A DNA stretch of 64,000 nucleotides. Origin: Diphasiastrum complanatum (lineage: Eukaryota > Streptophyta > Lycopodiopsida > Lycopodiales > Lycopodiaceae). Location: positions 25,041,147 through 25,105,146 of the forward strand of contig CM055092.1 of NCBI GenBank assembly GCA_029204225.1, written 5' to 3'. A program made the position numbers and the translations under genes. Shown here one piece after another: positions 31,936 to 41,038 of this stretch (positions within the stretch are counted from its first letter, which is position 1; every line of letters begins with the position of its first letter). The notes under the pieces were generated by a model, which ran no database searches, was not told the DNA's origin, and was given only the letters and a program-made list of their open reading frames with translations.

Positions 31936-32582
31936 TGTGAAAAATACAGATCCTAAGTGGATCTAAACTCCAAGATCATTGGCTTGAATGCTTGCACTCC
32001 AAACTACATAAGCTAGGAATTGGCAACACATTCTATGCTACCTAGAATGCAAAGAACTTGATCAAAAAGCATTTATCACAAATGGAAACTTCCATAAACA
32101 TCAAGTGCGGCCCAAAATAGCATTATACAGTCCATAATACATCAGCCTACCACTTTTGGAAAGCACCTAAGATCATACACACAAAGCTTGAACTCAATCA
32201 CTACACAATGCCAACAATGGAAGGAGAACCCAATAGAAAAATCTCTCATTAAGCAAATGAATACAATGGATCTGCTCCAACCTGTTTCTCCACGGCCTAC
32301 CTGCTATATATAGCTGAGAGAGATGACTCTCTCTCCTCTCTCTAGACCCTCCTTACCTAAAATATGCCCTATATAGGTAAAATTGGCATATATGTCCAAA
32401 ATACATGAAAATGGACTCATTTCGAAGGTCGTGAAGTTTGACACTTCTTCATACTGAAAAAATACACTTACTAAAAATATCTAGACCTGTTTCACACGTG
32501 TGAAAAGTCAGATCCTAAACTATGTGCCATTTTTAGCAATTTTGGCCTAAAACTAGACAAGGAAATGTTGACAATTTTCACA
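31936..32582 (-). repeat. 3' LTR of the gag-only element
   Basis: TGTGAAAAATACAG ... ACAATTTTCACA. Holds the palindrome TTCACACGTGTGAA at 32,491-32,504 and CTATATATAG near 32,305. Differs from the other LTR by C for T near 31,995 and G for T near 32,431. Confidence 0.97.
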
Positions 32583-32595
32583 CTCCCTCTTCAAC
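32583..32595 (-). promoter_or_regulatory. Polypurine tract (PPT)
   Basis: The minus strand reads GTTGAAGAGGGAG immediately before the 3' LTR. The ORF's stop codon lies directly upstream of it. Confidence 0.9.
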
Positions 32596-35500
32596 TTAAC
32601 TTGCTAGTTTTACAACACTACTTTGTTCCAACTTAAGAATGATCTCCATCATCAGAATAGATCTCTTCTCAAGGATCCTAATATGTACATAATTGATATA
32701 GATAATAGTGTCCATATAGGATGCTTCACTATTTCTTACATCAATTTTACATAGAATCATAAAAATGGTACATGTAAAAGAACATAGAATCTCAATTAAT
32801 GAATTCCTCCATGTATCCATCTCTGGTTTCTCTGTAAAATAGCAGCAAACAAGTTGTAAATGAAAGTGATCAACAAGTGTTTGCATGCCTCCTCCACATT
32901 TCACTATACATATAGTGAATGCAACATGTATCTCCATGAATGAACTTCCATCACCACCTTGCCTTTGTAGATCTTCAATCCATGAAAGCCTTTGAGTGAA
33001 TGAATGCCAAAAAGATGTGTTCCCTACTCCATTTGAATGACCAAAACCTGAACTTGAAATACTTGAAGTACCTCCACAAGATTTGCACACAACGCTTGAT
33101 CCTACAATGTCAACAAGTTGCCAATTTGCCAACACTAGAATACTAGATCTTGAACTTTGTTCAAAAGAAAACATATTGACCACTTCAATACCTTTCAAGA
33201 TCTGAATGAATTCATGTACTTGATCATACAAACCAGCAATGATAACTATTCCATCTCCAAGATCCAAAGGATGCAAAACTATGGAACTAGTTTTATTGAA
33301 ATTTGACAATTTCAACACATTGACATAACAATGTTCATACATGAGATTAGGCAAGTGAGGTAGAGTAAGAAGACACTTCCTTGCAGCTCCAAAGACCTTA
33401 CTTGAACCTTCAAGAACCTGTAAAAATAGATCCAAAATGCCTTGACCATTTGTCTCTTCTTTGATGCTTTTCACTAGCTTCGAATTGCCACTTGTCTCTT
33501 GGTGTTGATGAAGCAATCCAAGATCAACCTCTTGATCTTCCAATAAGACATCAAAGATCTTGAATATGTGAACATCTTCAGATCTGAAACTCTGAAGATA
33601 CTCCCTCTCAAACACATGATTAAGATCCCACAAGATCTCATCAATGCTCAAATTTGACCCTTCGCTATAGTTAGTGAAAACAATGCCACCATCATAAACC
33701 AAAAGATAGATTCCAACATTTCCATTTAACATGAAGTAGAGTAGGTGAAGATGAGTATCAAACCTAATCAAAACAGCCCTCTTGAGTTCATAACAAACCT
33801 CAATAAGCTCACCAATGATATCTCCCTTGCCTTGAAGAAGTTGCCACTTGAGTTGCTCCATGTAGTCTTCTTCAACCAACCTTTTGCCATTTTGACCATG
33901 AATGAACAATCCACCACAATCATAGAATGCTTTGAGTTGATGAAGAGATGTTAGATCCATGCTTTGGATCTTCCCAAGAACCACTCTTCCATTGCCCTTT
34001 CCTTCACAAGACTCCCTCTTAATGCTAGCACCACAAAAGTTAGAAACCTCCCTCTTGATAGTTGCACCATAAGAAGTAGAAGACTCTTGAATATTAGAAG
34101 CCAAGAAAAGAATCCTTAGTACCTTCAACATAAGAGTGATTGAAGTACTCTCTCTTTTCAAACATGAACTTCTACTCAATGATTTAGGTAATGAGTCATA
34201 TGATAATGATTCTTCCTCACTATCGTTCATAAAAACATCATTCAAAGTACATCCTACTTTGAACACTTCACATACTTCTCTTCCTTTTGACTTGTGATCT
34301 CCCTCACCAAGTCTCATGATAGAAACCTTTGATCTACTCTTTTTATGAAGAAATGTGACACCACTTGTTGCACAAATGACTTTATCACAAAAAGATGTAA
34401 AAGAACCATTTCCTTCAAGCATGCTCAAAGCACCATCATCTTTTCCCACATGATTACATACATCAATATGAAAAGAATTAGAAGAACAACCATCTTCTTG
34501 CAAAGAATGACACTTAGCATCTCCATCTTTTTCCATATGAACAAACAAGTCATTAGCAACAATCACTTCCAAAGAAGAATCTTCATCAACTCCATTGATG
34601 AAGTTAGCTCCTTCCTTACCTTTTCCATTTTTGCACTTGCCATCTAGCACCATTGAAGAACCAACAAGCCTTGGAAGTCCATGAGTAGAAGAGTACAAAC
34701 ATGATGCTAATTTAGCTCCACATGACTCCATATGACTAGTAGGTAACACTAGTGCATCTTCAAGATCCAATGGATCCAAAAAATTGACCATAGATTCACC
34801 AAAGCTTGCCAAGTTAGCACAACAATTATCATCTCCAAGAAGTACATTAGATCTCAACCTAGATCTAGCATTTTGTTTCTTATGGCATTCATTTGCAAAA
34901 TGTCCTTTTATCCCACAATAAAAGCACTTGAACTTTGACTTATTGTTCTTAGTAGAAGAGGAAGAGGAAGAGTGATCATCATGATCAAAGTTACCACCTT
35001 TGGACCATTTCCCTTTGCCTTTACCTTTGCCCTTGAATTTGCCTTTTGTGAAGAAAGCCTCTTCACCTCCACCTTGCAAGGATGCACCATCAAGCTTTGA
35101 TTGCAACCTATGTTCTTCAGCCAATAAGATTTCTTGCAAGTCAACCACACTTGGCAAGACTCTTTGAATGGCAAAACTTTGCACAAGGTTAGCATGTTCA
35201 TTTAGCAAACCATTCAACATAACTTGGACTATTTCACCATCTTTTATGTTCTCATCAATGCATGCTAAATCATCACTTAGGGACTTAACTCTCAAGATAA
35301 ATGCATGAGCACTTTCACCCTCTCTTTGCCTACTAGAAAATATTTGTCTCCTTAGGGTCAATACCCTAGATGTGGACTTTGATTCAAAGAGCTTCTTTAA
35401 GGCATTCCATGCCTCACTTGCACTTTGACACTTTCCAACTTCCTTGAGAAGTTCATTTGTAACATTCATTTTAATGATATGAAGAGCCCTTTTGGCCTTC

Positions 35501-35673
35501 TTATCAAACCTTTGTTGCTCTTGAAGTGTGAGAGGTCTCTCTTCAATTTCTGCAACTATGTCCATGAGTTCATTCAACTCAAGTAAGGACTCCATCCTCA
35601 CTTTCCAAGTAGAGTAGTTTGATGAACTCAACCTTTCACTAGACTCTAGCATGATCCCACCATTGGAAGCCAT
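32596..35673 (-). CDS. Gag fused to a ~760-residue 3' domain of unknown function
   Basis: An uninterrupted 1,025-codon frame from MASNGGIMLE to a TAA against the PPT. Residues 1-45 are the copia gag N-terminus (LSSSNYSTWKVRMESLLE). About 50-190 is a UBN2-type capsid domain (ALHIIKMNVTNELLKEV, AFILRVKSLSDDLACID, VQVMLNGLLNEH). A lysine/glycine-rich stretch follows at 210-226, and a CCHC zinc knuckle at 250-263 (CFYCGIKGHFANEC). Residues 264-1025 show no D-S-G protease, H2C2/DDE, KARLVA or YVDD. They contain a serine-rich region and short repeated sub-modules (SHMESCGAKLAS). Gag should form particles and package RNA; the role of the rest is unknown. Its open frame over 3 kb, and the decayed relative at 17.4-18.3 kb, suggest it was a real coding sequence. 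Confidence 0.85.
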   Translation of the reverse strand: MASNGGIMLESSERLSSSNYSTWKVRMESLLELNELMDIVAEIEERPLTLQEQQRFDKKAKRALHIIKMNVTNELLKEVGKCQSASEAWNALKKLFESKSTSRVLTLRRQIFSSRQREGESAHAFILRVKSLSDDLACIDENIKDGEIVQVMLNGLLNEHANLVQSFAIQRVLPSVVDLQEILLAEEHRLQSKLDGASLQGGGEEAFFTKGKFKGKGKGKGKWSKGGNFDHDDHSSSSSSTKNNKSKFKCFYCGIKGHFANECHKKQNARSRLRSNVLLGDDNCCANLASFGESMVNFLDPLDLEDALVLPTSHMESCGAKLASCLYSSTHGLPRLVGSSMVLDGKCKNGKGKEGANFINGVDEDSSLEVIVANDLFVHMEKDGDAKCHSLQEDGCSSNSFHIDVCNHVGKDDGALSMLEGNGSFTSFCDKVICATSGVTFLHKKSRSKVSIMRLGEGDHKSKGREVCEVFKVGCTLNDVFMNDSEEESLSYDSLPKSLSRSSCLKRESTSITLMLKVLRILFLASNIQESSTSYGATIKREVSNFCGASIKRESCEGKGNGRVVLGKIQSMDLTSLHQLKAFYDCGGLFIHGQNGKRLVEEDYMEQLKWQLLQGKGDIIGELIEVCYELKRAVLIRFDTHLHLLYFMLNGNVGIYLLVYDGGIVFTNYSEGSNLSIDEILWDLNHVFEREYLQSFRSEDVHIFKIFDVLLEDQEVDLGLLHQHQETSGNSKLVKSIKEETNGQGILDLFLQVLEGSSKVFGAARKCLLTLPHLPNLMYEHCYVNVLKLSNFNKTSSIVLHPLDLGDGIVIIAGLYDQVHEFIQILKGIEVVNMFSFEQSSRSSILVLANWQLVDIVGSSVVCKSCGGTSSISSSGFGHSNGVGNTSFWHSFTQRLSWIEDLQRQGGDGSSFMEIHVAFTICIVKCGGGMQTLVDHFHLQLVCCYFTEKPEMDTWRNSLIEILCSFTCTIFMILCKIDVRNSEASYMDTIIYINYVHIRILEKRSILMMEIILKLEQSSVVKLAS

Positions 35674-36832
35674 GATTCTAATGTTTCTTCAACTTTTAGG
35701 TTTTGTCCTAAAGCACTTAGCACTCACTTTTCTCTCAACAAATGATAGATAAAGAGATCTATGAAGATTTAGGACCCTAAAACACTTCTATCTTGAACCT
35801 AGATGGTTTCCAAGCATAGAAAGGAAGATTGAAACACATGCAACACTTTGCACACACTAAGAATGGATTACAAAATCAAACCAACCTGAACACACTCTTG
35901 CTTAAGCTCTCAAACTTTCCAGCAAGTGACCAAATCAAGTTATGGTGTGAAGAGTTACTTGCATTCTTAGAAAATACCCAAAACTAGGATGCCAAGATTA
36001 CCTAGTAATGAACAAACTTGATCAACATATGATCAACACACTAAGATATTGATTCAACCTGTAAAACCACATGTAAACCACACTTCTAAAAGTTTATAAA
36101 CTCCAGCAAGTGATAAATACAAGATTTAGAGGTGAATGAATGAGCACACTTAGTGAATCACAAGACTAGCTTCACTATCTTGTCAAATCTTGGTGTTTAG
36201 ATGTAGATCTAAGATCACTTCACATGAGAATGTTCCTCAACCTGTTAAGAACCTGAAAACACACTTGCATAATGGTTAACACCTTCCAGCAAATGCTCCA
36301 ATCAAATTACATAAGGAGAGTTACTTACATGCTCAACAAAGTACACCAAAAATTATGCCAAAATTGATGACAATCTTTACAATATGCTCTTCACAATGGA
36401 GCTTGCAATATGTTCACCCAAAAAGGGGATCTTTCATCCAAATGGGAGCTTTGCTCAGCCTTTAGGAGAATTACAACTCACTCAAAAGAGCATTTGTCAT
36501 CCACTTAAGGAGAAGTTTCATCCACTTAAGGAGAGTGTTCATCCAAGAATGGAGATTGTCAACAATAGGATTGAAAAGAACATTGTTAGTATTGAATATG
36601 CACAAGCCTCACAATCACAAATGATTAGGTGTTATGATCTGATCCAAAATAGTTTCTTTTCAGCCTCTGATCTTCAATAGACCTGAAATATGCTTTTGAT
36701 CCACAAGTTCAACTCACAAAACAAAGGTTAGTAAGATTATATCAACAAAGCAATGCAAAATCATGCTAGAACTTGATCAAACATCCAAATATCACCAAAA
36801 ATGGAATACTTACTGTAAATAGAAGCCAACCA
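35674..36832 (-). other. 5' leader of the gag-only element
   Basis: 1.16 kb between PBS and gag with no ORF on the sense strand, homologous to 24,987-26,135. Contains repeated CATCCACTTAAGGAGA units around 36,500-36,540. May carry packaging/dimerisation signals, which is inference from position only. Confidence 0.6.
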
Positions 36833-36844
36833 GCTCTGATACCA
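36833..36844 (-). promoter_or_regulatory. Primer-binding site for initiator tRNA-Met
   Basis: The plus strand GCTCTGATACCA directly precedes the LTR start; a perfect 12-base match to the plant copia PBS. Confidence 0.95.
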
Positions 36845-37491
36845 TGTGAAAAATACAGATCCTAAGTGGATCTAAACTCCAAGATCATTGGCTTGAATGC
36901 TTGTACTCCAAACTACATAAGCTAGGAATTGGCAACACATTCTATGCTACCTAGAATGCAAAGAACTTGATCAAAAAGCATTTATCACAAATGGAAACTT
37001 CCATAAACATCAAGTGCGGCCCAAAATAGCATTATACAGTCCATAATACATCAGCCTACCACTTTTGGAAAGCACCTAAGATCATACACACAAAGCTTGA
37101 ACTCAATCACTACACAATGCCAACAATGGAAGGAGAACCCAATAGAAAAATCTCTCATTAAGCAAATGAATACAATGGATCTGCTCCAACCTGTTTCTCC
37201 ACGGCCTACCTGCTATATATAGCTGAGAGAGATGACTCTCTCTCCTCTCTCTAGACCCTCCTTACCTAAAATATGCCCTATATAGGTAAAATTGGCATAT
37301 ATGTCCAAAATACATGAAAATGGACTCATTTCGAAGGTCTTGAAGTTTGACACTTCTTCATACTGAAAAAATACACTTACTAAAAATATCTAGACCTGTT
37401 TCACACGTGTGAAAAGTCAGATCCTAAACTATGTGCCATTTTTAGCAATTTTGGCCTAAAACTAGACAAGGAAATGTTGACAATTTTCACA
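36845..37491 (-). repeat. 5' LTR of the gag-only element
   Basis: 647 bp, TGTGAAAAATACAG to ACAATTTTCACA, with the palindrome TTCACACGTGTGAA at 37,400-37,413. Followed by CCATC, the second TSD copy. Confidence 0.97.
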
Positions 37492-37496
37492 CCATC

Positions 37497-38145
37497 TCCT
37501 TATTCAATGAACCGCATTAGTACGACATCAGAATAGAACAGAAGAGTGAACAAAACATCACTGATAATCAGAGATAGACATCGTAAATACTTTTGCGCAT
37601 TGATTATTTTCTTCTAGATGTATTGTCATTAATAGATTCATCACCTTTACAGATTGTGTGATTAGATTTGTGAAGCACGCGATTATGTTCGATATTGTTT
37701 TGTCCTCACCTGCATTATTGACATGTATATTTCATAATACTTAATCTGATTACAGCTCTATTTTTTGTTGCGTTCAGATTTGTGTCAACATTGCAATGTT
37801 TTTCTACGTTATGTCTGGCTTTCTAATTACTTAATCTAGCTATCTGCTTTTCGCGAATTATTATTAGTCTAGATCTTCACGACTAATAATTTGTCTAGCT
37901 GTTCGCAACAAATTATCTGTCTGATGTTTTGATGCTTAATGTTTGGCTACATAATTAGATCGAACATGATTTCTATCACTAATGTTCTGTTTGAGACTGA
38001 TAGACATAATCATGCTTGAGAAAAGAGTGAGATAGCTTATTCCACTGCACATGAACATTTTCCATTCGAGTTCGTTTCTTTTCGAGTTTGTTTCTTTTCG
38101 TGTTCATTTCTTTTCGAGTTATCTTTCAATTCACCTCTCTTTCCA
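37497..38145 (+). repeat. 5' LTR, second part, of the plus-strand copia
   Basis: Continues from 31,935 across the gag-only insertion. It ends CTCTTTCCA, followed by an AAA spacer and the PBS. Three copies of TTTCTTTTCG.GTT lie near 38,085-38,120, as in the relative at 59.3 kb. Confidence 0.7.
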
Positions 38146-38148
38146 AAA

Positions 38149-38160
38149 TGGTATCAGGGC
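38149..38160 (+). promoter_or_regulatory. Primer-binding site for initiator tRNA-Met
   Basis: TGGTATCAGGGC, one change from TGGTATCAGAGC, three bases after the LTR end. Confidence 0.8.
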
Positions 38161-38301
38161 TTTCTGTAGCTTGATAAGCTTTCATATAAATGAGACTCTA
38201 CTAGCTGATAGAGTAATTGTCTTCTTGTTCTATAATTTAGCACCATATTTTCGTACTTAAGTCACTAATAGTTATTCCTATTACCTAGACTAATCTTCCA
38301 C

Positions 38302-39060
38302 ATGGATTCCCAAAAGAGAGCTAGTCCTATCATGGACAAGCTTGATGGAGCCAATTGTGAAGGATTTCAGATCATTCAAGATCCAATCCATGTCCCTGAT
38401 CTTTGGTTACAATAAGGAGCAAACCAACAATCCTGCCAATGTAGAAAAATTAGCATCTACATACAAAATGAGATGCAAACTCTAAGAGATGATGATCAAA
38501 CATGAACCAAAATATAAAATATGAATGTTTCCATACAATTACAATACCCTAATGTATTTCACACATGTGGAATCAAAAATAACAATAAATGGTCTTCTAC
38601 ACATAGAATTGCAAGATAACACCATGAGAGTGCACCAATGAGTAGTAGAACCCAAAGAGAACCATGTATAATGATGAAATGAGAGAGAGAAGAGAGAAGG
38701 TGTGTCTCTTCACGAGCTACATCCTTTTATAGAGTGTCCAAACTCTAATTGGCCACTTGGCTTTCCCTCCAAAATGTAAACCCTAATACTTTTGGGTCTA
38801 GATTCAATGTACCAAAAGTTCAAATTTGAATCTCTCTCAAACTCGACTACCCACTTTCCCACACTTTCAAAAAGTGTTTATTGAATGTATTTTAAACTAA
38901 TATAACTTCAAAAATTTTATCTCTAAGTCAAAAATGAGTTTTGGCCTCTTATTGACAATCTATCAAAATATGACTAAACTAGACTAGACTAGTTGAAATC
39001 TCTCACACCAATTACCATCTGTGGAAATTTAAGATGAGAGCCATGCTAATGGCTAAGGAG
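38302..39060 (+). pseudogene. copia gag N-terminus, split by a solo LTR
   Basis: Starts MDSQKRASPIMDKLDGAN (38,302-38,355). After the solo LTR and its TSD it continues in frame as YHLWKFKMRAMLMAKE (39,013-39,060). The equivalent start in the copia at 59 kb reads MDSQSKAGLIQ and NYHLRKFKLKTLLIANELWD. It breaks off after KEL, where unrelated sequence begins. Confidence 0.75.
38356..39007. repeat. Solo LTR (652 bp) with TSD CCAAT
   Basis: TGTGAAGGATTTCAG ... GAAATCTCTCACA, flanked by CCAAT at 38,351-38,355 and 39,008-39,012. Removing it and one CCAAT restores an open gag frame. Related to the LTR fragments at 48,128, 48,753 and 52,456. Formed by recombination between two LTRs of a former full element. 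Confidence 0.9.
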
Positions 39061-39908
39061 TTGTATGCATGACATGTCAATAAAAACTGGCAAGGTATGA
39101 ATTGTTAATAAAGATATTCTAAATGAAAATTGAAATGTATACCTGGAAAGCTGCCAACCACCATATGTCAACCACCATATGTGATTTTCCGAATGAACAC
39201 TTAACGTTTGATCATTTGTATCTAAAATTTTGTTCATGAAAGTGACACTCACTCGGTTCAACTTCTGACCCTTGATGATTTCAGATTCATTCAATTTTAT
39301 TACAATAATGATCTTTGATGTTTGTCTAGTTTATAGAATCGAATAATGTATTTTAGAATATTTTCAATATCAAGAAAAATATTATTACAATTGTTGTAAT
39401 TGAGCTCACCATATTCCGATTTGTATAATTCAGTTATATGAAGTGGTTGGCGAACTACTTTGAACATTCTATCATTATAAAAATTTCTAGCTAATTTTAT
39501 CCGATATGGACGCAGAAGATAAATTTTCTTTACCGTCACTTGGAAAAAAGCTTATTTAACTATTCTGAAAAAAATAAAATAAGCATTACTGCTAATTCCA
39601 GATACATCACATGCACCTTGTATCACATTCGCATCCAAGTATGATGGAACCTTAATCAAAACAGTCTCTACAATTTCATTTTTCATTTATTCAAACCGAT
39701 CATTTTTTAATCATTTCCTTTGATGACTTTCTTGGTAAAACATGACTTAAAGATGATCCAATGCATGAACGATCTGTTAAATAGTTCTTTGCCACCAAAC
39801 ATGATCTGCAACAAACATATGAAACTCAAATTATATTTAATAAATAAATAATCCAAGTTATCAAGTGAAAATCAAACTTAAATGACATATACAAATCAAA
39901 TAAACAAT
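39061..39908. other. Unassigned sequence after the copia gag break
   Basis: AT-rich. Two short minus-strand frames (39,046-39,294; 39,300-39,539) could be tail exons of the DUF4218/DUF7869 remnants to the right, but nothing in them is recognisable. A duplicated CAACCACCATATGT is at 39,158-39,183. Confidence 0.35.
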
Positions 39909-40187
39909 TTATATGACAACATACTTGAATGTTCGAATTCTTTTTTTTTTATTGCCGCTATGTGTAGATAAGTCATCAATATTTTTCATCGGTACTCTCT
40001 TTCTTTTCCTCTTCATCATTGCCTTATTGATAACTTTTATATCAACAACAAATTTTAAACTCTCAGATTGCAACTTTTCCATGGATTCTAACATTTCTTG
40101 GTTTGATCCCCGAAGAGTAGTGACAGTAGCATTCAACTCTGACATAGCATTTTTGAGTGCATTGTTTTCAGCACTAGTGTGTCAATT
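39909..40187 (-). pseudogene. Coiled-coil plus basic tail, probably C-terminal exon
   Basis: Minus-strand frame reading SAENNALKNAMSELNATVTT, then LRGSNQEMLESMEKLQSES, a heptad-like helix, then KAMMKRKRKRVPMKN and GNKKKRIR, which look like nuclear localisation signals. It lies downstream of, and on the same strand as, the DUF4218-like remnant and may be its C-terminal part. No function is assigned. Confidence 0.4.
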
Positions 40188-40349
40188 GTTGATTTGGACG
40201 TTGCAATCGTTGATTAGCAAACTGTAATTGTTGATTAAAACAAGATATGTTATGCATTCATAGAAAATTTTAACACAATGAGATCATTCTATTATTAATT
40301 CCAAACAGAATTACATTACATTTATTGAAACCACTAAAACCAAAATCAT

Positions 40350-40970
40350 GTGTATTATACCTTGAGTGCACAGGACCGGCAATACCAACTTTTTGTACCA
40401 AGTGCACAAGCAGATGCACCTATATGTCTAGGATAGAAGTTTGAAAAACACTCTCAACCATATATACAGCCTCCACCATATCTTCATGTTTTGTTTGCAT
40501 CTCTATCTCACGAATCTCCTTACCACACATCCATCTACATCATGTTTGTAGTACAACTAGATTTTAGTATGTTCATATAATTTTATCAAACTTGTATTAG
40601 AAAAAAAACACATAATTTCATAAGATATCGATGTGAACAAAAAAATGTAAGTACCTGACAACGGATGCTAATTTGTAAATGGCATCACGAAGCTGATCAG
40701 CTAGACAACCACGAATGCACATTGGAAATATGTACTCGACCATCTTCAACCAATCATGAGATTTTAGACCATGGAGTTTTCCTTCAGCTATAAATGATGT
40801 TCGTAGTGAATGAGCAAAACTTGTTGGTGTTCTCATCTTGCAAATGACTAACCGTAACGTACTTATACTCTTCTTTTGTAAGAATCCAATGGGCACTTGG
40901 AATAGTATAGGTATTTCCATCAATACTTAATTTTGGCATTCTTCCATGAAGATTGAACTTCCGGGCCAAA
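40350..40970 (-). pseudogene. DUF4218/TNP2-like transposase C-terminal domain (CACTA type), broken
   Basis: Blocks recognised in order on the minus strand: LSIDGNTYTIPSAHWILTKE, then after a one-base frame change TPTSFAHSLRTSFIAEGKLH and GLKSHDWLKMVEYIFPMCIR, followed by DQLRDAIYKLASVVR. After a likely intron (donor CAG|GTACTTAC near 40,652) comes CGKEIREIEMQTKHEDMVEA, then VESVFQTSILDI-stop-VHLLVHLVQKVGIAGPVHSR. GLKSHD and the VHLLVHL...GPVH pattern are typical of the domain following the CACTA (En/Spm) transposase. A CAG-to-TAG stop and the frameshift make it a pseudogene. Confidence 0.65.
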
Positions 40971-41038
40971 AATTCTTACAAACAATAGGCTCTTACATGG
41001 TCGGTGTTTTTATAAAATTAATCATGTTCTCCCAATAC

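Larger units (their letters stand above)
31936..37491 (-). mobile_element. Young gag-only (non-autonomous) copia element, TSD CCATC
   Basis: Complete 5,556-bp insertion: LTRs 31,936-32,582 and 36,845-37,491 (647 bp each, differing at two positions by my reading), PBS 36,833-36,844, PPT 32,583-32,595, and a single 1,025-codon ORF filling the interior. TSD CCATC at 31,931-31,935 and 37,492-37,496. No protease, integrase, RT or RNase H motif is readable, so pol must come from another element. This corresponds to the TR-GAG type of plant non-autonomous retrotransposon. It interrupts the LTR of a plus-strand copia. Confidence 0.95.
31411..39060 (+). mobile_element. 5' end of a plus-strand copia, interrupted twice
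   Basis: The LTR starts TGTTGGATTTATC at 31,411, is split by the gag-only element (31,936-37,491), continues to 38,145, and is followed by a PBS (38,149-38,160) and a gag start (38,302). Gag is split by a solo LTR (38,356-39,007) and breaks off at about 39,060. The LTR's last part (TTTCTTTTCGAGTT, CACCTCTCTTTCCA) is the reverse complement of the start of the LTR at 59,329, so this is the same family as the copia at 52.7-60.3 kb. Confidence 0.75.

Noticed and set aside
33745-33954. Small plus-strand ORFs across the gag-only element (33,745; 34,345)
   Set aside because: They are antisense shadows of the long minus-strand frame.
32596-34880. Reverse transcriptase or integrase hidden in the 3' domain of the 1,025-codon ORF
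   Set aside because: I looked for DSGA, H2C2, RSDNGGEY, KARLVA, LYGLKQ, YVDD and RNase H DxxSA patterns and found none.
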